64,000 bases of DNA, taken from contig NZ_JAHWCI010000006.1 of NCBI RefSeq assembly GCF_019550915.1, forward strand, positions 372,001 through 436,000, in the 5' to 3' direction. Position 1 is the first letter of the stretch; each line of letters opens with the position of its first letter. The notes beneath the pieces were generated by a model that saw only the letters and a program-made list of their open reading frames with translations, ran no database searches and was not told where the DNA came from. The position numbers were made by a program, and so were the translations under genes. Positions 25,317 through 32,893 of this stretch are shown piece after piece. This DNA is from Mumia sp. zg.B17. Lineage in GTDB: Bacteria; Actinomycetota; Actinomycetes; Propionibacteriales; Nocardioidaceae.

Positions 25317-28300
25317 GACTGACTCTCCTTCGTGTCCTCGACCGCGTGGGCGGTGGTGAGACCTGCATCGTTCTGGTAGTCCATGACCAGCCGTCGCAAC
25401 GCCGGTCCCGTCGGCCGCCGACCCGGGCGTACGTCGCAGGTACCCACCTTCGACTCCTGGATGAGGACGTTGGGGTCGAGCGAGATCCCGATCAGGTCGT
25501 TGGCCGAGTCGCCCGTCACCAGACCGCCCTCGCCCCAGTGGTACGGGAGCCACACCTGGTGCACCGTCCTGCCCTCGACCTTGAGGGGCGTGAGCCGATC
25601 GGTGACCAGCACGCGCGCCTCGATCGCAGAGCGGGAGGTGATGATCGTCGCCCAGCCACCGGGCTCGAGGCCGCGCTCGTCGGCGAGCTCCGGCGAGACC
25701 TCGATGAACATCTCCGGCTGCAGCTCGGCCAACCGTGCGACGAAGCGGCTCATCCCTCCGGCGGTGTGGTGCTCGGTGAGCCGGCTGGTCGTGAACACGT
25801 ACGGGTAGACCTCGCTGTGACCCTGCGACGGCGACGGGTTCGAGGGGTTGTCGGGCCGGACGTACTCCTTGCTCGTCGGGTTGGCCTGCTGGGCGTAGAA
25901 CGGGTTGCGGAACGGGGACTCGACCGGCTCGTAGTGGGTCGGCATCGGACCGTCGATGAGACCCTGCGGCACGTAGAGTGCGCCCTTCCCGTCGCCCTGC
26001 ATGATGAACGGATCGTTGCCCGCGAGTCCCTCGACACCGGCAGCGCCGTCCGGCGGCCGGTACGACGGCGGCTTGGTCTTCTCGAAGTCCGGCACGTCGT
26101 GCCCGGTCCACTCTCCGGCATCCTCGTCCCACCAGACGTAGGCCTTGCGCTCGCTCCACGGCTTGCCGCTCGGGTCGGCCGAGGCCCGGTTGTAGAGCAT
26201 CCGCCGGTTCGCGGGCCAGGCCCAGCCCCACTCGGGTGCCACGAAGCTCTGGTCGCTCCCCGGCTTGCGGCGGGCGGCCTGGTTGACGCCGTCCTTGTAG
26301 ACGCCGGTGTAGATCCAGCAGCCGCCGAGCGTCGAGCCGTCGGCCTTCATCTCGATGAAGCTGGACAGCGGTCGACCGGACTCCACCTCGAAGCCGTTGA
26401 TCTCCATGAGCACCGCCTCGGCGCTCGGCTCCACCAGCGGACCGTGGGTCGGGTAGTCCCACGCGAGCTGCTGGATCGGCAGGTCGCGCTCCTCGGTCGA
26501 GTCCGCGTAGCGCTCCCGGACCATCCGGCCGAGGTGGTAGAAGAACCACAGCTCCGAGCGGCAGTCGTCGGGCGGCTCGACCGCCTTCTCACGCCACTGC
26601 AGCATCCTCTGGGTCTGGGTGAAGGTGCCCTCCTTCTCGACGTGGGACGCAGCCGGCATGAGGAACACCTCCGTCCGGCACTCCTCGGGCACGATCTCGC
26701 CGGTGGCGACCTCCGGAGACGTCTTCCAGAACGTGGCGCTCTCGATCTCGAAGAGGTCGCGGACCACCACCCAGTCCAGGTTGGCCATGCCCAGGCGCTG
26801 GGCGCGCCCGTGCGCCGACCCCACGGCCGGGTTCTGGCCGAGCAGGAAGTAGCCCTTCACCTTGCCGTCGATCATGTCCATGACGGTGCTGTAGGTGCCG
26901 TGGTCGCCGGTGATCTTCGGGAGGTAGTCGAAGCAGAAGTCGTTCTCCGGCGTCGCCGCGTCTCCGAAGTAGGCCTTCAGGAGGTTGACCCCGTACGCCG
27001 ACGCGTTGGCCCAGAAGCCCTTGGCGTCCGGCTGGCTGACGGCCTCGATCCACTGCTCCAGGCTCTGGTGTTCCACGGCGTTGGGCATCGGCAGATAGCC
27101 GGGGAGGAGGTTGAACAGGGTCGGGATGTCGGTCGAGCCCTGGATGCTCGCATGCCCGCGCAACGCCATGACACCGCCGCCGGGCCGGCCCATGTTGCCC
27201 AGCAGCAGCTGGAGGATGGCCCCGGTCCGGATGTACTGCACGCCCACGCTGTGCTGGGTCCACCCGACGCTGTAGACCAGCGCCGTGGTGCGGTCCGGGT
27301 TCGAGTTCGCGGTCCACGCCTCGCACACCTCGCGGAACTGCTCCTCGCTCACACCGCACGTCCGCGCCACCATCTCCGGCGTGTAGCGGGCATAGTGCCG
27401 CTTGAGGACCTGGTAGACGCACCTCGGGTCCTGAAGCGTCTCGTCGCGCGGCGGATTGGCCTTCACGCCGCTGCCGTGGGACTCGTGCTGCAACGCGCTG
27501 GCGGTCTCTCGCTGCATCTCGGGGTTCTGCTCGTCGTCGGCCGCGGGCTCGTCGCCGGCGTACTGCCAGGACGTCGGGTCGTACGTCCGCGTCTCGGGGT
27601 CGTACCCGGAGAACAGCCCGTCGAGGTCGTCGGTGTCCTGGAAGTCGTCGCTGACGATCGCCGCGGCGTTGGTGTAGTTCACGACGTACTCACGGAAGTC
27701 CAGCTCGTTGGAGAGCACGTAGTTGACGATGCCGCCGAGGAAGGCGATGTCGGAGCCCGCTCGGATCGGCACGAAGGTGTCGGCCAGCGCGCTGGTCCGC
27801 GTGAACCGCGGATCGACGTGGATGATCTTCGCACCCCTCGCCTTAGCCTCCATCACCCACTGGAAGCCCACCGGGTGGGCTTCGGCCATGTTGGAGCCCT
27901 GGATGATGATGCAGTCAGCGTTGGCGAGGTCCTGGAGGAAGGTGGTGGCGCCTCCACGCCCGAACGACGTCCCCAGACCGGGAACGGTGGCGGAGTGTCA
28001 AATGCGCGCCTGGTTCTCGATCTGGATCGCGCCCATCGCGGTGAACAGCTTCTTGATGAGGTAGTTCTCCTCGTTGTCGAGGGTCGCCCCTCCGAGGCTC
28101 GCGATGCCGAGCGTGCGGCGGACCCGCTGTCCGCGCTCATCGACGTCCTGCCACGTGTCGTTGCGGGCCTTGACGACCCGGTCGGCGATCATCTCCATCG
28201 CCGTGTCGAGCGCGAGGTCGGTCCACTCGGTCGCGTACGGCGCGCGGTACTTGATCGTGGTCTGCCGCAGCGGGCTGGTGACGAGGTTCTTGCTCGCCGC

Positions 28301-28561
28301 GCCCTTCGGGCACAGCCGACCGCGGTTCACCGGGCTGTCCGGGTCACCCTCGATCTGGATGACCTTCTCGTCCTTGACGAAGACCTTCTGGGCGCACCCG
28401 ACCGCGCAGTACGGGCAGACGCTCTTGGCGACCCGGTCGGCGGTCTCGGTGCGGGCGGTGATCTCGTCGGTGTTGCGGGAGCGTACGGCCGCGCCGCGTC
28501 CCAGCCGGTCCGCACCGGTCAGCTGTCGCAGCACAGGCCACGAAAGGAACGTCCTCGCCAC
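25313..28561 (-). CDS. fdhA: Selenocysteine formate dehydrogenase catalytic subunit, read through an in-frame UGA
   Basis: About 1082 residues. Starting at GTG 28561 behind GGAGG (8-nt spacer; GTG 28585 also possible), the frame has the [4Fe-4S] motif SVCPYCAVGCAQKV and GRLCPKGAASKN, then reads ENQARI-UGA-HSATVPGLG. The UGA at 27998-28000 sits exactly where FdnG/FdhF carry selenocysteine, and the frame continues through the whole molybdopterin-binding enzyme (MAEAHPVGF, HVDPRFTRTS, AWDYPTHGPL) to 25313. A SECIS-like hairpin lies 12 nt downstream of UGA, and selA, selB, selD and tRNA-Sec are adjacent. No clear Tat signal is seen, so the cytoplasmic side is likely. It oxidises formate to CO2 with bis-MGD cofactor. 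Confidence 0.95.
27969..28000 (-). promoter_or_regulatory. Sec UGA codon and SECIS hairpin inside fdhA
   Basis: UGA at 27998-28000, then after 12 nt the hairpin GUUCCC-GGUCU-GGGGAC (27985 down to 27969), six pairs including one G-U. The loop GGUCU contains the GU pair bound by SelB; E. coli fdhF has, as I recall, the same AGGUCU-type loop at similar distance. Short distance and loop match explain decoding as selenocysteine. Confidence 0.87.
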
Positions 28562-28652
28562 CCGCCTCACCTCCGTTGAGGGCACGTTACCCCCGACGCC
28601 CCCCGTTCACACGTGGGTGAGGCGACCGCGTGCCGCTGTCAATCAACCGGTG

Positions 28653-29648
28653 TCAGCGCACCGCGACGACGAAGTCGGTGCGGGGTACGACCTCGCCCAC
28701 CACCGGATGGCCCGGAATCTCACCGGCGACGAGGAGACCGCCCGACGTCTGCGCGTCCGCGAGCAGCAGGAGCTCGTCCTCCTCGACGCTCGCCTGCAGG
28801 TGCGGGCGGACCCAGTCGAGGTTGCGACGGCTCCCGCCGGGCACGAACCCGTCGCGGAGCGCGTCACGAGCGCCACCAACGTACGGGACGGCCGCCGCGT
28901 CGACCACGGCGCTCACCCCGCTGGCCCGGGCCATCTTGAAGAGGTGACCGAGGAGGCCGAAGCCGGTCACGTCGGTGGCTGCCGTGCACCCGCCGGCCAC
29001 GGCCGCACGCGAGGCGTCACGGTTGAGGCCCGTCATCGTGGCGACGGCCTCCTCGAACCGCTCGCCCGTCGCCTTGTGCCGGTTGTTGAGCACCCCGAGC
29101 CCCAGCGGCTTGGTGAGCGTCAAAGGCGTCCCCGGCATGGCGGCGTCGTTGCGCAGCAGGCGGTCGGGGTGAGCCAGACCGGTGACCGCGAGGCCGTACT
29201 TCGGCTCCTGGTCGTCGATGCTGTGGCCCCCGGCCAGGTGGGTGTCCGCCTCGCGGCAGACGTCGCGGCCCCCACGGAGCACCTCGCGGGCCAGGTCGAA
29301 CGGGATCCGGTCGCGCGGCCACGCCAGCAGGTTGAGCGCAACCACTGGCTCGCCGCCCATCGCGTAGACGTCCGAGAGGGCGTTCGCCGCGGCGATCCTC
29401 CCCCAGTCGTAGGGATCGTCGACGACCGGGGTGAAGAAGTCGGTCGTCGCGATGATGGCGCGTTCGCCGTCGATCCGTACGGCGGCGGCGTCGTCGCCGT
29501 GGTCGAGGCCCACGAGCAGGTCGCCCGACTCCTCACCGAGCCGCAGGTCACCGAGCACGCGTTCGAGCTCGCCGGGCGGAACCTTGCACGCGCAGCCGCC
29601 GCCGGCGGCGTACTGGGTGAGCCGGAGATCTGCAGCTGCGGTCGTCAT
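28653..29648 (-). CDS. selD: Selenide, water dikinase (selenophosphate synthetase)
   Basis: A 331-residue SelD. The N-terminal catalytic loop is YAAGGGCACKVPPGEL, with Cys19 and Lys22 matching the essential Cys and Lys of E. coli SelD; this copy uses Cys, not Sec. Further family motifs are IATTDFFTPVVDDPYDWGRI, ANALSDVYAMGG and ATDVTGFGLLGHL. It makes selenophosphate from selenide and ATP for Sec-tRNA formation. It precedes fdhA on the same strand. Its ATG is only 30 bp from one copy of the tRNA-Sec-derived repeat. Confidence 0.96.
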   Translation of the reverse strand: MTTAAADLRLTQYAAGGGCACKVPPGELERVLGDLRLGEESGDLLVGLDHGDDAAAVRIDGERAIIATTDFFTPVVDDPYDWGRIAAANALSDVYAMGGEPVVALNLLAWPRDRIPFDLAREVLRGGRDVCREADTHLAGGHSIDDQEPKYGLAVTGLAHPDRLLRNDAAMPGTPLTLTKPLGLGVLNNRHKATGERFEEAVATMTGLNRDASRAAVAGGCTAATDVTGFGLLGHLFKMARASGVSAVVDAAAVPYVGGARDALRDGFVPGGSRRNLDWVRPHLQASVEEDELLLLADAQTSGGLLVAGEIPGHPVVGEVVPRTDFVVAVR

Positions 29649-29677
29649 GGTCCCAACCTAGGCGGGCGAGCGGGCGA

Positions 29678-29704
29678 GCGGGCGGTGGCGGAGGCGGACG
29701 GGAA
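29678..29704. repeat. Direct repeat copy 1: displaced 3' end of tRNA-Sec (att-like)
   Basis: A 27-bp sequence identical to 31337-31363. The other copy forms the 3' end of the tRNA-Sec gene from the T-loop through CCA (19 nt) plus 8 nt downstream. A displaced tRNA 3' end is the hallmark of integration at a tRNA gene. It is preceded by short GCGGGCGA repeats. Confidence 0.8.
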
Positions 29705-31344
29705 CACCGTCCGAGTGGCTCGCGCGGAACGGGACGCGACTGTGCGACATCTCGGAATGCTCTGGAAAGCGCTGGAGAGTGACGACGACTCTCCACGTTA
29801 AGGCGAAGACAAACCGGTCATTCGGATCGCTCCAACGGTAGCCTCGACGGCGCAGCGAAATCCTACGCACCGGGGGGACGTATGGCTGAGGAGAACTGGC
29901 ATGAGGCGCGTTTGATTCCGACGTCCGGCATCAATGGGGCGGACGAACAGGAGCGCCGGGCCACGTCGGCGCTCCTCGCGGTCGTCTCGGCCGTGAAGGA
30001 GTTCGGACGGGCACTGCTGAAACCACTCGGCGCCCCCTCCGGCTCCATCGAGACCTTCATCGAGGTTCCGTTCCTGCTGGGCGAGAAGAAGCTGTACCCC
30101 GACGGACTGATCCGCGTCACTCGTGGCACCCGCTCGTGGACCGCGCTGGTCGAGGTCAAGACTGGCTCCAACGCTCTTCAGGCAGAGCAGCTCGAGAGCT
30201 ATCTCGATATCGCGAGGGAGCAGGGCTATGACGCCGTGCTCACCATCTCCAACGAGATCCCGGCCATGGCTGGGCAGCACCCGACCAAGGTAGACAAGCG
30301 GAAGCTGCGCAAAGTTTCCCTCCATCACCTGTCATGGACCCAGGTACTAGCCGAGGCGGTGATGCAAAAGGAGTTCCGCGGTGTCGCCGACCCCGATCAA
30401 GCCTGGATCTTGGGAGAACTGATCCGATACCTCGAGCACAGCCGGTCGGGAGCTCTTGAGTTCGAGGACATGGGCGATACATGGGTCGCCGTCCGCGACG
30501 CCGTTGTCGCGGGCACGCTGCGGGCCTCGGACAAGGGACTGCCCGACGTTATCGCACGGTTCGATGCTCTTCTGCGATTCGCCAGCCTCCGCCTGGGCCG
30601 CCAGCTCGGCACCGAGGTGGTCCCGGTGCTGTCACGCAAGGAGCAGGCTGATCCCGCCCTGCGTGCCCAGGCGCTGACCACGATGCTGTGTCAGAGCGGG
30701 CAGCTGTCCGGCGCAATTCGTATACCTGACACCGTTGGTCAACTCGTTGTTACTGCTGACCTCCGCGCGTCCAAGGTCACCTGCCACGTCAACGTTGACG
30801 CGCCCCGAGAAGGACGGCCCAGCACCAGGGTCAAATGGCTGGTGCGGCAGCTGAAGGCCGCGCCGGACTCCGTGCGGGTCGAAACCTTCACCGCCCACGC
30901 TCGCGGCTCCAGTGCTGCTGAGCTGCTCGGCGTCGTCCGGGCGGACCCCACGGTTCTGGTTGTGGATCCGGCCAGAGAGATCCGGTCGTTCCGTCTGGCC
31001 CTGATCTCGCCGATGGGCACCAAGCGCGGCCGTGGCCGTGGATCCTTCATCGACTCGGTATTGAAGGCCTCCGATACGTTCTACGCCGACGTCCTTCAGT
31101 ACCTGAAGCCGTGGGCGGCAACCCCACCGAAGCTGCGTCAGACCGGTCCACATCCGCCCAACGAGGAGCCAACGAAGCGTCCGAGCCTCAGTTCCACTGA
31201 TTACTCCTCCCAGGACGGCACCGAGGCTGTCGAGCCGACACCGGCAAACGCCAACCAGGTCGGGTCCACTGATGTCACGCACGACGACGAGGCGGCGCCA
31301 GCGTCTAATGGCTGACCCCAACGGCTGAATTAGCGGGCGGGCGG
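29705..31344. mobile_element. Candidate 1.6-kb integrated cassette at tRNA-Sec, no integrase
   Basis: DNA between the two 27-bp tRNA-Sec-derived repeats. It holds one gene (29882-31315) and a hairpin near the left end (29773-29795, TGGAGAGT-N7-ACTCTCCA). No integrase, transposase or excisionase frame is seen. The gene has visibly more A/T-ending codons than its neighbours. It separates tRNA-Sec from selD, which would otherwise be adjacent. Likely a non-autonomous element or the remnant of a larger island. Confidence 0.6.
29882..31315 (+). CDS. Predicted PD-(D/E)XK nuclease-like protein, cassette cargo
   Basis: A 477-residue protein starting after GGGGGG. The N-terminal ~170 residues look like a PD-(D/E)XK nuclease fold: helix with E22/E24 (GADEQERRATSALL), IEVPFLLGEKKLYPDGLI with D74, then TALVEVKTG with E91 and K93, and QLESYLDIAREQGYDAVLTISNE. 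The middle is unassigned, and the last ~80 residues are low-complexity and polar. It is the only gene between tRNA-Sec-derived repeats, a typical site for defence or accessory cargo. A restriction or anti-phage role is inference. I recall no characterised homologue. Confidence 0.65.
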   Translation: MAEENWHEARLIPTSGINGADEQERRATSALLAVVSAVKEFGRALLKPLGAPSGSIETFIEVPFLLGEKKLYPDGLIRVTRGTRSWTALVEVKTGSNALQAEQLESYLDIAREQGYDAVLTISNEIPAMAGQHPTKVDKRKLRKVSLHHLSWTQVLAEAVMQKEFRGVADPDQAWILGELIRYLEHSRSGALEFEDMGDTWVAVRDAVVAGTLRASDKGLPDVIARFDALLRFASLRLGRQLGTEVVPVLSRKEQADPALRAQALTTMLCQSGQLSGAIRIPDTVGQLVVTADLRASKVTCHVNVDAPREGRPSTRVKWLVRQLKAAPDSVRVETFTAHARGSSAAELLGVVRADPTVLVVDPAREIRSFRLALISPMGTKRGRGRGSFIDSVLKASDTFYADVLQYLKPWAATPPKLRQTGPHPPNEEPTKRPSLSSTDYSSQDGTEAVEPTPANANQVGSTDVTHDDEAAPASNG

Positions 31345-31363
31345 TGGCGGAGGCGGACGGGAA
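31337..31363. repeat. Direct repeat copy 2, overlapping the tRNA-Sec 3' end
   Basis: The in-place copy of the 27-bp repeat. Positions 31345-31363 belong to the tRNA (CCA, discriminator, acceptor strand, 3' side of the T stem and two loop bases); 31337-31344 lie beyond CCA. It is identical to 29678-29704. Confidence 0.8.
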
Positions 31364-31439
31364 TCGAACCCGCCGGACCCAGCGACTGGGTCCCTACGGT
31401 TTTGAGGACCGCGCCCGTCACCAGACGAGGAACGCCTCC
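31345..31439 (-). tRNA. selC: tRNA-Sec (UCA)
   Basis: A 95-nt tRNA, the same length as E. coli selC. The acceptor stem GGAGGCG pairs with CGCCTCC in an eight-position stem with one mismatch. The anticodon arm GCGGT-CCTCAAA-ACCGT carries UCA, which reads UGA. The long variable arm GGACCCAG-TCG-CTGGGTCC has 8 bp. The T arm is GCGGG-TTCGATT-CCCGT and CCA is encoded. These are diagnostic of selenocysteine tRNA. It lies divergent to selA-selB. Confidence 0.96.
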
Positions 31440-31456
31440 CCACGCACCGCGACCAC

Positions 31457-31486
31457 TGTATCGACCACCGCTGTGTCGACCACCGC
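31457..31486. repeat. Two tandem 15-bp repeats between tRNA-Sec and selA
   Basis: TGTATCGACCACCGC followed directly by TGTGTCGACCACCGC (14 of 15 identical), with a further half copy (GCGACCAC) beside them, in the divergent promoter between tRNA-Sec and selA. Could be a regulatory element for one or both transcripts; no known motif recognised. Confidence 0.5.
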
Positions 31487-31544
31487 CCTCTCGTTTGGGA
31501 CACAATGCCGATCAGTGGACCGCACGAGCGTCGAGGAGGACCAC

Positions 31545-32861
31545 GTGGAGACAGACCCGCGGCGGCGTACGCCGCGCACAGACGCCGTGCTGTCCGACGA
31601 ACGGCTCCGCAAGGCCGCGGACCGGCTCGGCGAGCACGTGGTGAAGCAGACGGTCAGGGCGACGCTCGAACGCTGCCGCGCGGGTGAGCTGGCACCGGAG
31701 GACGTCGTGGGGGCCGCGGTCGACGCCCTGCCGCCCGCGGCCACCAGCCTGCGTCGGGTCGTCAACGCGACGGGGATCGTCGTGCACACGAACCTCGGCC
31801 GTGCGCCGCTCTCCGATGCCGCGGTCGAGGCCCTCGGTGTCGCTGCCGGCGCCACCGACGTCGAGCTCGACCTGGCGACGGGTCGCCGCGGACGCCGGGG
31901 CCGCTCCGCGCTCGGCGCGCTCGCCGCGGCGGTGCCCGAGGCGGGCGGCGTGCACGTCGTCAACAACGGTGCCGCAGCGCTGGCCCTCGTCACCTGCGTC
32001 CTCGCCGGACGCGGAGGCACGGTCGTGGTCGCGCGCGGGGAGCTGGTCGAGATCGGGGACGGGTTCCGCATCCCCGAGCTGCTGGAGTCGGTCGGCGCGG
32101 TGCTGCGCGAGGTCGGGACCACGAACAGGGTCCGGCTGGCCGACTACGAGGCGGCCGTGGCTGAGGACCCCGACGGCACGGCCTTCGTCCTCAAGGTCCA
32201 CCCGTCCAACTTCGTCGTCTCCGGGTTCACCTCCTCCGTGCCCGTCGAGGAGCTCGCGACGCTCGGGCCCCCGGTGGTCGTCGACACGGGCTCCGGCCTG
32301 CTGCGTCCGCACCCGCGTCTGCCCGACGAGCCGAGCGCGGCGGCGGCGCTGCGCGCGGGGGCCGACCTCGTCACCGCCTCGGGCGACAAGCTCCTGGGCG
32401 GACCTCAGTGCGGCCTGATGCTCGGGCGTGCCGACCTCGTCGAGAGCCTGCGCCGGCATCCGTTCGCCCGTGCCGTGCGTGTCGACAAGCTCACGCTCGC
32501 GGCGCTCGAGGCCACGCTCGTCGGGCCCCTCCCACCGGTCGTCGCCGCCCTCGAGGCGACTCCCGCAGAGCTGGCCCTGCGGGCCCAGCAGCTGGCCGAT
32601 CAGCTCGGTGACCTCGGCCTGGACCCGCCGCCCGAGGCTGTCCCCTCCGTCGCCGCCGTCGGTGGCGGTGGTGCGCCGGGTGTCGAGCTGCCGAGTGCCG
32701 CGCTCGTGCTGCCCGCGCGGCTTGCTGGTCCGCTGCGTGACGACCCGTGCGTCCCGGTGGTCGGGCGGGTCGAGCGCGGCCGCCTCCTCCTCGACCTGAT
32801 CGCGGTCCAGGAGAGTGACGAGGCCGACGTGCTCGCCGCGGTGCGACGCGCCGCTCGCTGA
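31545..32861 (+). CDS. selA: L-seryl-tRNA(Sec) selenium transferase
   Basis: A 438-residue PLP enzyme converting Ser-tRNA(Sec) to Sec-tRNA(Sec) with selenophosphate. GTG 31545 is chosen because AGGAGG precedes it by 5 nt and because the longer open frame would run into tRNA-Sec. Family features: RVVNATGIVVHTNLGRAPLS, VNNGAAALALV, RGELVEIGDGFRIPELL, EVGTTNRVRLADY, HPSNFVVSGF, and VTASGDKLLGGPQCG with the PLP lysine. It is followed by selB after 32 bp. Confidence 0.96.
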   Translation: METDPRRRTPRTDAVLSDERLRKAADRLGEHVVKQTVRATLERCRAGELAPEDVVGAAVDALPPAATSLRRVVNATGIVVHTNLGRAPLSDAAVEALGVAAGATDVELDLATGRRGRRGRSALGALAAAVPEAGGVHVVNNGAAALALVTCVLAGRGGTVVVARGELVEIGDGFRIPELLESVGAVLREVGTTNRVRLADYEAAVAEDPDGTAFVLKVHPSNFVVSGFTSSVPVEELATLGPPVVVDTGSGLLRPHPRLPDEPSAAAALRAGADLVTASGDKLLGGPQCGLMLGRADLVESLRRHPFARAVRVDKLTLAALEATLVGPLPPVVAALEATPAELALRAQQLADQLGDLGLDPPPEAVPSVAAVGGGGAPGVELPSAALVLPARLAGPLRDDPCVPVVGRVERGRLLLDLIAVQESDEADVLAAVRRAAR

Positions 32862-32893
32862 CAGGGCCGGGCGACTCCTGCCAGAGTGGTCGC

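Noticed and set aside
27998-28000. UGA in fdhA as a nonsense mutation or frameshift making a pseudogene
   Set aside because: Sec position, SECIS hairpin, full selA/selB/selD/tRNA-Sec set and intact downstream frame all point to selenocysteine.
25346-28579. 1077-codon plus-strand frame opposite fdhA
   Set aside because: Shadow of the GC-rich formate dehydrogenase gene; no family resemblance, composition of repeated Val/Arg/Asp.
31344-31544. Extending selA upstream to 31344
   Set aside because: The extra codons would overlap the tRNA-Sec gene; GTG 31545 has a good ribosome site.
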